A DNA stretch of 64,000 nucleotides, from NCBI RefSeq assembly GCF_051811025.1, contig NZ_JBPWQE010000001.1:2604001-2668000 (forward strand), read 5' to 3'. A model generated the notes under the pieces. That model ran no database searches. It saw nothing but the letters and a program-made list of their open reading frames with translations, and had not been told where the DNA came from. Made by a program: the position numbers and the translations under genes. This document shows, piece by piece, positions 50,093 through 58,769 of the stretch. Each line of letters begins with the position of its first letter. Position 1 is the first letter of the stretch. This stretch comes from Tardiphaga sp051811025. GTDB lineage: Bacteria > Pseudomonadota > Alphaproteobacteria > Rhizobiales > Xanthobacteraceae.

Positions 50093-50169
50093 TGGCGATC
50101 CCAGCAGGATTCGAACCTGCAACCCACGGAGTAGAAATCCGTTACTCTATCCAGTTGAGCTATGGGACC
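50093..50169 (-). tRNA. tRNA-Arg (anticodon UCU)
   Basis: On the minus strand GGTCCCA and TGGGATC form the acceptor stem with one G-T pair, and GCCA is encoded at the end. The anticodon stem ACGGA/TCCGT encloses TTTCTAC with anticodon TCT. The T arm is TGCAG-GTTCGAAT-CCTGC. The gene is intact; a 44-bp near-copy of its 3' end is 1.1 kb away at 48927. Confidence 0.95.
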
Positions 50170-50439
50170 GGCGCGTCGTCATATCATCGTCGGTATGGCT
50201 TGGACAGACCGAGTGAATTGGCCGGATTCGGACACGGTTTTCAAGCGTTTGGGCGGTCGGTGAGCTGGCCTTTCTCTTGCTGATTGAGCGGTGAAGCCGC
50301 GATTTCAGCCAGAAAGTGTGCCGACTTGATCCGCTTTTCGTCCCAAAACCGAACGTCCGTCTGTGCCTTTGACGTGGCTTCGATTCCTGTCCCGTTCGGG
50401 GATCGTCTCGCAGATTCGGCTTCGGCAGACTGGCGGACC

Positions 50440-50793
50440 TTAAGGCTCCGACGGCGGGGGCCGCGATGGTGGCTTGCCGTCCTTGCCATTGTCATCGGCG
50501 ATGCCGCGCTGGCCGGTCTCGCCTGGCTCGCCGTCGACGTCATCCTCAAATAGCTGCTCCGGGAAGCCATATTGCCTGGTCACGAAACGGCCGGCCATAT
50601 AGGAGATCTGGCACGCGATCAGGCATCCTGTCGTGACGGCAATGCCGCCCAGCGCTGAAAATCCCTGGCTCCATGTCATGACGGCGGACAGGACGGCGAC
50701 CAGCACGGTCGTCACGATAATGAGCCACACGGGGCCGACGAGTCCGACGGCGAGGCCCGCCAGTGAACTTGTCGCCAAAAGAAGTTCGATCAT
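50440..50793 (-). CDS. Small membrane protein with acidic C-terminal tail
   Basis: A 117-residue protein with about three hydrophobic segments (IELLLATSSLAGLAVGLVG, WLIIVTTVLVAVLSAVMTW and GGIAVTTGCLIACQISYMAG) and a polar, Asp/Glu/Pro-rich tail. Function unknown. The frame runs 23 codons further upstream to 50862, but the ATG at 50793 is the likely start. A plus-strand frame overlaps its end and is rejected. Confidence 0.7.
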   Translation of the reverse strand: MIELLLATSSLAGLAVGLVGPVWLIIVTTVLVAVLSAVMTWSQGFSALGGIAVTTGCLIACQISYMAGRFVTRQYGFPEQLFEDDVDGEPGETGQRGIADDNGKDGKPPSRPPPSEP

Positions 50794-51301
50794 GATGCGA
50801 TGCACCCAGAAGGACCGAGCGGTCGGGTGATCTCCGTGATCATCCGATGCCGCAAAGCGCACCCATCTGACCGCAGTTGTAAGTCTTGGGTACCGATGAT
50901 CTCCGGTCGTCCCCAGCAGGCTGCTTTTAGTCTTAACGTGTCGCGTTTGATTAAAACGCGCGGAGCGACGACGGGTCCGGCCGGCCGTTCATGCGCGTCC
51001 GGCGCGTTGTAAAACTGTCACCAAAATCGCCAGCGCGCGCTCGAACCGTTTCCCGCACAGGCGCGACCAATCGGCGGTAACGTGGCTTTGCTTTCGGCAA
51101 GGCCCGCCGCCATGATGCGCCGTGACTTGCGAGTGGCGCTGCGATTTGAGTTACCCAGGTTCGTCACATGATGTTGCCGGCAATCGTCGTGTCTCGTGTT
51201 GCGCTGGTCGGGAGACTCGCGAACAAGCTGGCCATGAGTCCGTCACCATTTTTACGCACATTCGAATCCAGGCGGCATTCGTCCGTGCAGGGGAGTTGTC
51301 C
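50794..51301. other. 508-base intergenic stretch
   Basis: Between the small membrane protein (minus) and the alpha-2-macroglobulin gene (plus). A perfect 7-5-7 palindrome, CGCGTTT-GATTA-AAACGCG, lies at 50942-50960 and might be an operator or a small hairpin. No other coding frame is convincing. Confidence 0.5.
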
Positions 51302-54300
51302 ATGATTGGTCTGGTTCGCGCCGTTAGTGTCTGCGCCACGCTGGCGTTCGGCCTCGTCTCGGCTCACGCGGCCGACAAGGCTTTCCGGCGGGATGAACTG
51401 GTGGATTCCGCGATCAAGCTCGAGGCGCAGATCAAGAAGGAGGCCGGACCCATCGCCAAGAGCGCGGCAACACTGCGCACCGATGCGGACGCCGCCTTTA
51501 AACGCTCCGATTTCCGCGCCGGTCTGCAGACGCTTGGCCAGATCGTGGCGATTGCGCCCGATGACAGCGCCAACTGGCTGCGGCTCGCCAAGACGATCTT
51601 CCAGATCCGCCCGGCAACCTCGTCCGAAACCACCTTCCTGCGCGAGCGCGCCGCGACCGCGGCCTACATCGCCTATCAGCGGGCAGGTAATGCCGGCGAG
51701 GAGGCCGAGGCGCTGGCCGTGCTCGGCCGAGCCATGGAAGAACGCAGACTGTGGCGCCCGGCGCTGGACGCGCTACGCCTGTCGCTCGAGATGCGCGAGG
51801 TCGCCGATGTGCGCGGCCAATACGAGAAGCTGCGCGACGATCACGGCTTCCGGCTGCTCGATTACACAGTGGACTCTGATTCCGCCTCGCCGCGGGCCTG
51901 TTTCCAGTTCTCCGAGGAGCTCGCCAAGCGGGTGGATTTCGCGCCGTTCCTGGCGCTGGCCGGCAGCGACAAGCCGGCACTGACCTCCGACGAGAAGCAG
52001 CTCTGCGTCGAAGGCCTCAAGCATGGCGAGCGCTACAACATCAACCTGCGCGCCGGCCTGCCGTCGACGGTGAAGGAGAGTCTGCCGAAATCGGCCGAGT
52101 TCAACATCTATGTGCGCGACCGCAAGCCGTTCGTGCGTTTCACCGGCCGCGCCTATGTGCTGCCGCGCACAGGCCAGCAGGGCATCCCCGTGGTCTCGGT
52201 CAACACCCAGGCGGTCACCGTCAATGTGTTCCGGATCGGCGATCGCAACCTGATCAACACTGTCATCGGCAGCGACTTCCAGACGGCGCTGAGCAAGTAC
52301 CAGCTTGAAAGCCTCGGCGACGAGCGAGGCGTGAAGGTCTGGACCGGCGAACTGGCGACGGCGTCCACGTTGAACGCCGACGTTACCACGGCATTCCCGG
52401 TCGATCAGGCGATCGGTGAGTTGCAGCCTGGCGTCTATGTGATGACCGCGGCGGCCAAGGGACCGGGGTCCGGCGGCAGCGATGACGATGGCTCGCTGGC
52501 GACCCAGTGGTTCATCGTCTCGGATCTGGGCCTGACCGCCTTCTCCGGCAATGACGGGATTCATGTGTTCGTCAATTCGCTGGCCTCGACCGATCCGATG
52601 GCCAAGGCAGACGTGCGCCTCGTCGCGCGCAATAACGAAATTCTCGCGACCAGGAAGACCGACGACTCCGGCCATGTGCTGTTCGAAGCGGGCCTCGCGA
52701 AGGGCGAGGGCAGTCTGTCGCCGGCGATGCTCACGGTTACCGGCGACAAGAATGACTATGCGTTTCTGAGTCTCAAATCGAACGCCTTCGATCTCAGTGA
52801 TCGCGGCGTCTCGGGCCGGGCTGTTCCTGCCGGCGCAGACGCCTTCGTCTATGCCGAACGCGGCGTCTATCGCTCCGGCGAGACGGTCTATCTCACCGCG
52901 CTGTTGCGCGACGGGCAGGGCAATGCGGTGACCTCTGGGCCGATGACGCTCGTCGTCGAGCGCCCGGATGGCGTCGAGTTCCGCCGCGCTGTCCTGCAGG
53001 ACCAAGGCGCAGGCGGTCGCAGCCTGACACTGCCACTGAATTCGGCGGTTCCAACGGGCACCTGGCGCGTTCGTGCCTTCACCGATCCGAAGGCGCCATC
53101 GGTCGGCGAGACTACCTTCATGGTCGATGATTACGTCCCGGATCGGATTGAATTTGACATATCTTCCAAGGATAAGCTGATCAAAGCTGATGCTCCTGTA
53201 GAACTTAAGGTGGATGGTCGCTTCCTCTATGGCGCGCCCGCGTCGGGCCTGCAGCTCGAAGGCGATCTGCTTGTCAGCCCTGCCGCGAACCGTCCGGGAT
53301 TCGTCGGCTATCAGTTCGGCGTGGCCGACGAGGAAACCGCCAGCAATGAGCGGACGCCGATCGAAGGCCTGCCGGAGGCCGATGCCAACGGCGTCGCGAC
53401 GTTCCCCGTCAGCCTCGCCAAGCCGCCGTCTTCGACCCGGCCGCAGGAGGCCCAGATATTCATCCGCATGACAGAAGCCGGCGGTCGCGCCGTCGAGCGC
53501 AAGTTTGTGCTGCCGGTTGCCCCCAGTGCACTGATGATCGGCGTGAAGCCGCTGTTCAAGGACAAGAACGTCGCCGAGGGCGACAACGCAGCCTTCGACG
53601 TGGTGGTCGTCTCGCCCGAGGGAACCTCGCTGGCCCGTAGCGGCCTGCGTTACGAATTGCTCAAGATGGAATCCCGCTACCAGTGGTATCGGCAGAATTC
53701 GTCCTGGGACTATGAGCCGGTCAAGTCGACCAAGCGCGTGGCCGATGGTGACCTCACCGTCGCCGCCAATGCTCCAGCCCGCATCTCGCTGCAGCCGCAG
53801 CCCGGCCGCTATCGTCTCGACGTGAAATCGAATGAAGCCGACGGTCCGATCACCTCGGTGCAGTTCGATGTCGGCTGGTATTCCGACGGCAGCGCCGATA
53901 CGCCGGACCTGCTGGAGACCTCCATCGACAAGCCGGAATATCTGTCGGGCGACACCATGATCGTTTCGGTCAATGCCCGCACCGCCGGCCTGCTGACCAT
54001 CAATGTACTTGGCGACCGCCTGCTGACCACCCAGAGCATTCAGGTCAAGGAAGGCGCATCGCAGATCAAAATTCCGGTCGGCAAGGACTGGGGCACAGGC
54101 GCTTATGTGGTGGCCACGTTGCGTCGGCCGCTTGATGCCGCCGCCAAGCGGATGCCTGGCCGTGCCATCGGTTTGAAGTGGTTCGGTATCGACAAGAAGG
54201 CGCGTACGCTCGACGTGGCACTGTCGCCGCCCGCGCTGATCCGGCCCAGCACGACGCTGAAACTGCCGGTGAAACTCGGCGGGCTCAATCCCGGTGAGGA

Positions 54301-56521
54301 CGCCAAGATCGTCGTTGCCGCGGTCGATGTCGGTATTCTCAACCTGACCAACTACAAGCCACCGGCGCCGGATGACTATTATCTCGGCCAGCGGCGCATG
54401 ACGTCGGAAATTCGCGACATCTATGGGCAGTTGATCGACGGCATGCAGGGCACCCGCGGCCAGTTGCGCACTGGCGGTGATAGCGCCGGCGCGCAGATCG
54501 AGGGCTCGCCGCCCACTCAAAAGCCGATGGCGCTGTATTCCGGCATCGTCACCGTGGCTGCCGACGGCACTGCGCAGATCGAGTTCGAGATTCCCGAATT
54601 CGCCGGCACCGCCCGCGTGATGGCCGTGGCCTGGACCGCGACCAAGCTGGGCCGCGCGACCGTGGACGTCACGGTGCGCGATCCCGTGGTCCTGACGGCG
54701 ACGCTGCCGCGGTTCCTGCTGTCCGGTGACAAGGGCACGATGAGCTTCGATCTCGACAATGTCGAAGGTGCCCCCGGCGACTACACCATCGCTGTAAAGA
54801 CCTCCGGCCCCGTCAAGGTGACCGGCAATCCAGCGACGACGATCAAGCTCGCGGCCAAACAGCGGACCTCGATGGCGCTGGCCATCGATGCATCCGGTGC
54901 CGGCACGGCCCAGTTCGACGTCGATATCAAGGGACCGAACGGGCTGACACTGGCACGGCACTATGTGCTCGACGTCAAGGCGGCCACGCAGGTGCTGGCG
55001 CGGCGCTCGATCCGGACGCTGGCGAAGGGCGAGAGTCTGACACTGACGTCGGATATGTTCTCCGATCTCGTATCGGGCACCGGCGGCGTCTCGCTGTCGG
55101 TCAGCCTGTCCACGGCACTTGATGCGGCGACCATCCTGAAGGCACTGGATCGCTATCCCTATGGCTGCTCCGAGCAGATCACCAGCCGCGCGATGCCGTT
55201 GCTCTATGTCAACGACCTCGCGGCCGGCGCGCATCTGGCAATGGACGCAGGTGTCGATCAGCGCATCAAGGATTCCATCGACAGACTGCTGGCGCGTCAG
55301 GGCTCGAACGGTTCGTTCGGTCTGTGGTCGGCGGGTGGCGACGATGCGTGGCTCGATGCCTACGTCACGGACTTCCTGACCCGCGCCCGCGAAAAGGGTT
55401 TTGTGGTGCCGGACGTTCTGTTCCGTGCGGCGCTGGACCGCGTCCGCAACTCGGTCGTCAATGCCGCCGAGCCGGAAAAGGACGGCGGTCGCGATCTCGC
55501 TTACGGTCTCTATGTGCTGGCCAAGAACGGCACCGCGCCCATCGGCGACCTGCGCTATCTCGCCGATACCAAGCTGAAGAACCTGGCAACGCCGATTGCC
55601 AAGTCGCAGCTGGCGGCGGCGCTGGCGCTCGTCGGTGACCGTGCCCGCGCGGAACGTGTCTATGCGGCGGCCGTCGAAAGCCTAGCGCCGAAGCCGGCGA
55701 TCGAATTCGGCCGCGTCGATTATGGCTCGGCGCTCCGCGACGCTGCTGCTCTGGTCTCGCTCGCCAGCGAAGGCAATGCGCCGCGCGCAACACTGACGCA
55801 GGCGGTTCAGCGTGTCGAAGCCGCGCGCGGTCTGACGCCGTTCACCTCCACGCAGGAAAACGCGTGGTTGGTGCTGGCGTCGCGTGCGCTGGCCAAGGAA
55901 GCGAATACGCTGGCGCTGGACGTCAACGGTTCGCCGGTGAAGACCGCACTCTATCGCAGCTACAAGGCCGCGGAGATGACGGGCCAGCCGATCAAGATCA
56001 CCAATACCGGCGACACGCCGGTGCAGGCGGTTGTTTCGGTTTCGGGTTCGCCGATCACGCCGGAGCCGGCCGCGTCCAACGGCTTCAAGATCGAGCGCAA
56101 TTACTTCACGCTCGACGGCAAGCCTGCCGACGTCACCAAGGCGAAACAGAATGATCGCTTCGCCGTGGTGCTGAAGATCACGGAAGCCAAGCCGGAATAC
56201 GGACACATCATGGTGGCCGACTATCTGCCGGCTGGTTTCGAGATCGACAATCCGCATCTGGTGTCGTCGGGTGACAGCGGCACGCTGGACTGGATCGAGG
56301 ATGGCGAAGAACCTGAGAACACCGAATTCCGCGATGACCGCTTCACCGCGGCGATCGACCGGAAGAGCGACGACAAGGCGGTGTTCACCGTCGCTTACAT
56401 CGTCCGCGCGGTGTCGCCCGGGAAGTACGTGCTGCCGCAGGCCTATGTGGAGGACATGTATAATCCGTCGCGCTACGGGCGGACGGGAACGGGCTCGATC
56501 GAGGTCGCGAAGGCGAAATGA
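51302..56521 (+). CDS. Bacterial alpha-2-macroglobulin (YfhM type) with thioester
   Basis: A 1739-residue periplasmic protease trap. Residues 1-23 are a signal peptide without a lipobox cysteine, unlike the lipoprotein form of E. coli. MG-type beta domains fill the middle, followed by the thioester motif YGCSEQ with Cys1289 and Gln1292 (family CxEQ), a TED domain of alpha helices, and a C-terminal bait/MG domain (ADYLPAGFEIDNPHL). On cleavage of its bait the thioester binds the attacking protease. GCAGGGGAGTTGTCC gives the ribosome site. The stop overlaps the pbpC start. Confidence 0.93.
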   Translation: MIGLVRAVSVCATLAFGLVSAHAADKAFRRDELVDSAIKLEAQIKKEAGPIAKSAATLRTDADAAFKRSDFRAGLQTLGQIVAIAPDDSANWLRLAKTIFQIRPATSSETTFLRERAATAAYIAYQRAGNAGEEAEALAVLGRAMEERRLWRPALDALRLSLEMREVADVRGQYEKLRDDHGFRLLDYTVDSDSASPRACFQFSEELAKRVDFAPFLALAGSDKPALTSDEKQLCVEGLKHGERYNINLRAGLPSTVKESLPKSAEFNIYVRDRKPFVRFTGRAYVLPRTGQQGIPVVSVNTQAVTVNVFRIGDRNLINTVIGSDFQTALSKYQLESLGDERGVKVWTGELATASTLNADVTTAFPVDQAIGELQPGVYVMTAAAKGPGSGGSDDDGSLATQWFIVSDLGLTAFSGNDGIHVFVNSLASTDPMAKADVRLVARNNEILATRKTDDSGHVLFEAGLAKGEGSLSPAMLTVTGDKNDYAFLSLKSNAFDLSDRGVSGRAVPAGADAFVYAERGVYRSGETVYLTALLRDGQGNAVTSGPMTLVVERPDGVEFRRAVLQDQGAGGRSLTLPLNSAVPTGTWRVRAFTDPKAPSVGETTFMVDDYVPDRIEFDISSKDKLIKADAPVELKVDGRFLYGAPASGLQLEGDLLVSPAANRPGFVGYQFGVADEETASNERTPIEGLPEADANGVATFPVSLAKPPSSTRPQEAQIFIRMTEAGGRAVERKFVLPVAPSALMIGVKPLFKDKNVAEGDNAAFDVVVVSPEGTSLARSGLRYELLKMESRYQWYRQNSSWDYEPVKSTKRVADGDLTVAANAPARISLQPQPGRYRLDVKSNEADGPITSVQFDVGWYSDGSADTPDLLETSIDKPEYLSGDTMIVSVNARTAGLLTINVLGDRLLTTQSIQVKEGASQIKIPVGKDWGTGAYVVATLRRPLDAAAKRMPGRAIGLKWFGIDKKARTLDVALSPPALIRPSTTLKLPVKLGGLNPGEDAKIVVAAVDVGILNLTNYKPPAPDDYYLGQRRMTSEIRDIYGQLIDGMQGTRGQLRTGGDSAGAQIEGSPPTQKPMALYSGIVTVAADGTAQIEFEIPEFAGTARVMAVAWTATKLGRATVDVTVRDPVVLTATLPRFLLSGDKGTMSFDLDNVEGAPGDYTIAVKTSGPVKVTGNPATTIKLAAKQRTSMALAIDASGAGTAQFDVDIKGPNGLTLARHYVLDVKAATQVLARRSIRTLAKGESLTLTSDMFSDLVSGTGGVSLSVSLSTALDAATILKALDRYPYGCSEQITSRAMPLLYVNDLAAGAHLAMDAGVDQRIKDSIDRLLARQGSNGSFGLWSAGGDDAWLDAYVTDFLTRAREKGFVVPDVLFRAALDRVRNSVVNAAEPEKDGGRDLAYGLYVLAKNGTAPIGDLRYLADTKLKNLATPIAKSQLAAALALVGDRARAERVYAAAVESLAPKPAIEFGRVDYGSALRDAAALVSLASEGNAPRATLTQAVQRVEAARGLTPFTSTQENAWLVLASRALAKEANTLALDVNGSPVKTALYRSYKAAEMTGQPIKITNTGDTPVQAVVSVSGSPITPEPAASNGFKIERNYFTLDGKPADVTKAKQNDRFAVVLKITEAKPEYGHIMVADYLPAGFEIDNPHLVSSGDSGTLDWIEDGEEPENTEFRDDRFTAAIDRKSDDKAVFTVAYIVRAVSPGKYVLPQAYVEDMYNPSRYGRTGTGSIEVAKAK

Positions 56522-58719
56522 GTGAGAGGCTAACAACAGAAGCGCCGTCATGCCCGGGCTTGTCCCGGGCATCCACGTCTTCTGTAACGGGTTGCCAAGG
56601 CGTGGATGGCCGGGACAAACCCGGCCATGACGTGAGTAGGGGCTGGAAGCGCACCCGGAAAACGTTGATCTCTGTGGCCGCCATTGTGGCCCTCGGAGGT
56701 CTTTCATTTGCCGCGTGGGTGGCCTCTCTTGGCCCGCTCCCCCTCGAACAAGCGCGGAAGATCTCCACCACCGTCATTGATCGCAACGGCAAGCTCCTGC
56801 GCGCCTATGCCATGTCCGATGGACGCTGGCGGCTTCCGGTTGATGCCAGGACCTCAGTCGATCCCGGTTATCTCAAGATACTGCTCGGCTATGAAGACAA
56901 GCGCTTCTACAGCCATCATGGCGTCGATCCACTGGCGCTCGGCCGCGCCGCGCTTCAACTCGTGACGCGCGGCGAGATCGTGTCGGGTGGCTCGACCATC
57001 ACGATGCAACTCGCACGGTTGATCGAGCCGCGGCAGCAACGCTCGATATCGGCCAAAATCAGACAGGCCGTCCGGGCGCTGCAGATCGAGCGGCAGATGA
57101 GCAAGGATCAGATCCTTGATCTCTATCTGGCGCTGGCGCCGTTCGGCGGCAATCTCGAAGGTCTTCGCGCCGCGTCGATCGCCTATTTCGGCAAGGAGCC
57201 GAAGCGACTGTCGCTGGCGGAATCCGCATTGCTCGTAGCGCTGCCGCAATCGCCGGAACATCGCAGGCTTGATCGCCATCCCGGCAATGCCCGCGTGGCG
57301 CGCGACCGCGTGCTCGAGCGCATGGTCGGCGAGGGCAGAGTGTCGGCTGCCGATGCCATGCAGGCGAAATCCGTCAGCGTCCCGAAGTTGCGCAAGCCAA
57401 TGCCGATCCTGGCGCCGCATTCCGCGGATCAGGCGACGTCGCTGCACAAGGACCGCCCCATTATCAAGCTGGCGCTTGATGCCGGCATCCAGCGTGTACT
57501 TGAAGGTCTCGCGCATGACCGCGCGGCGGCGCTGGGCAACAATATCTCCATCGGCATCATCGCAGTCGACAACGAGAGCGGCGACGTGCTCGCCCATGTC
57601 GGTTCGCCCGACTATTTCGACGATCGCCGCGCCGGGCAGGTCGATATGACCCGCGCGGTGCGCTCGCCTGGCTCGACGTTGAAGCCGTTCATCTACGGCC
57701 TCGCCTTTGAAGATGGCTTCGTGCATCCGGAAAGCCTGATCGAGGATCGGCCGGTGCGTTTCGGTAGCTACGCGCCGGAGAATTTCGACATGAGCTTCCA
57801 GGGCACCGTGCCGGTGCGCAAGGCGCTGCAGCTTTCGCTGAATGTCCCTGCCATTGCGCTGCTCGATCGTGTCGGCGCATCGCGGCTGTCGTCGCGCCTC
57901 AAACAAGCGGGCGGCAATCTGATGCTACCACCGGGTGAGGCGCCGGGTCTCGCCATGGGCCTCGGCGGCGTCGGCATCACGCTGCAGGACCTCGTCCAGC
58001 TCTATACGGGCGTGGCGCGGCTCGGCAGCTCGAAGCCGCTGCGGGAAATCATGCAGGCCAATGGGGGCGACGATCGCGAGCCATTGCGGCTGATGGACCC
58101 GGTCGCGGCCTGGCAGGTCGGCAATGTCCTGATCGGCACGCCGCCGCCGGAGAATGCCGCGCATAACCGGATCGCGTTCAAGACCGGCACCAGTTACGGC
58201 TATCGCGACGCCTGGTCGGTCGGTTTCGACGGACGCATGACCATCGGCGTCTGGGTCGGCCGACCCGATGGCGCGCCGGTGCCCGGCCTGGTCGGTCGCA
58301 CGGCCGCGGCTCCGATCCTGTTCGATGCCTTTGCCCGGACCGGCAAGCTGCCGGCTCCGTTGCCAAAGCCGCCCAAGGGCGTGCTGATGGCCAGCAATGC
58401 AAAATTGCCGCTGCCACTGCGCCGGTTCCGCCCGGTCGGCGAATTGATCCGGACCGGCAGCGATCAGGCCCTGCACATCCAGTTCCCGCTGAACGGTTCC
58501 CGGATCGATGCCAGTGGCGGCGAGGGGAAGCTTTTGGCCGTGCCGGTCAAGGTGGCCGGCGGGGTTCTGCCCATGACCGTTCTGGTCAACGGCATGGCCG
58601 CCGGGGAACTCGACAGCCGGCGCCAGCGGCTGGTTGATCCGCCTGGTCCGGGCTTCGTCCGGCTGACGGTTATGGACGCCATGGGCACCGCAGACACAGT
58701 TGTGGTCAGAATCCAATAA
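56518..58719 (+). CDS. pbpC: Penicillin-binding protein 1C
   Basis: A 733-residue bifunctional peptidoglycan enzyme. After a membrane anchor (about 50-70) the GT51 transglycosylase domain shows YEDKRFYSHHGVDP and the GGSTITMQLARL motif. The transpeptidase domain has SxxK as Ser386-Thr-Leu-Lys389 and KTGT at 555-558, then a C-terminal beta domain. It forms the usual pair with alpha-2-macroglobulin, whose stop it overlaps by four bases (ATGA). Residues about 10-39 are encoded by the 87-bp palindromic repeat at 56546-56632, which keeps the frame. The N-terminus is thus longer than that of relatives. Confidence 0.93.
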   Translation: MSERLTTEAPSCPGLSRASTSSVTGCQGVDGRDKPGHDVSRGWKRTRKTLISVAAIVALGGLSFAAWVASLGPLPLEQARKISTTVIDRNGKLLRAYAMSDGRWRLPVDARTSVDPGYLKILLGYEDKRFYSHHGVDPLALGRAALQLVTRGEIVSGGSTITMQLARLIEPRQQRSISAKIRQAVRALQIERQMSKDQILDLYLALAPFGGNLEGLRAASIAYFGKEPKRLSLAESALLVALPQSPEHRRLDRHPGNARVARDRVLERMVGEGRVSAADAMQAKSVSVPKLRKPMPILAPHSADQATSLHKDRPIIKLALDAGIQRVLEGLAHDRAAALGNNISIGIIAVDNESGDVLAHVGSPDYFDDRRAGQVDMTRAVRSPGSTLKPFIYGLAFEDGFVHPESLIEDRPVRFGSYAPENFDMSFQGTVPVRKALQLSLNVPAIALLDRVGASRLSSRLKQAGGNLMLPPGEAPGLAMGLGGVGITLQDLVQLYTGVARLGSSKPLREIMQANGGDDREPLRLMDPVAAWQVGNVLIGTPPPENAAHNRIAFKTGTSYGYRDAWSVGFDGRMTIGVWVGRPDGAPVPGLVGRTAAAPILFDAFARTGKLPAPLPKPPKGVLMASNAKLPLPLRRFRPVGELIRTGSDQALHIQFPLNGSRIDASGGEGKLLAVPVKVAGGVLPMTVLVNGMAAGELDSRRQRLVDPPGPGFVRLTVMDAMGTADTVVVRIQ
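56546..56632. repeat. 87-bp palindromic repeat element inserted in the pbpC frame
   Basis: The element begins CGTCATGCCCGGGCTTGTCC and ends with the reverse complement of a near-identical sequence (ends GGCCATGACG). The 32-bp arms match at 29 of 32 positions around a 23-base centre. Sequences with this cgtcatgcccgggct-type core are scattered through Bradyrhizobium and Rhodopseudomonas genomes, mostly between genes. Here the 87 bases (29 codons) lie inside the pbpC reading frame, so no frameshift results. Confidence 0.85.
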
Positions 58720-58769
58720 GCGCGGGCTAACTGGTTGTCCGGTCGGCGGTTTCAGCGTATGCGACAGGC

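Noticed and set aside
50284..50553. Plus-strand 89-codon frame overlapping the small membrane protein gene
   Set aside because: TTG start, no ribosome site, and overlaps the better-supported minus-strand membrane protein; the hydrophobic end arises from the opposite strand.
51773..55234. Open frame of 1153 codons on the minus strand
   Set aside because: It lies wholly antisense to the alpha-2-macroglobulin gene, has a His/Gln/Arg-rich composition and no ribosome site; it is a high-GC shadow of the true gene.
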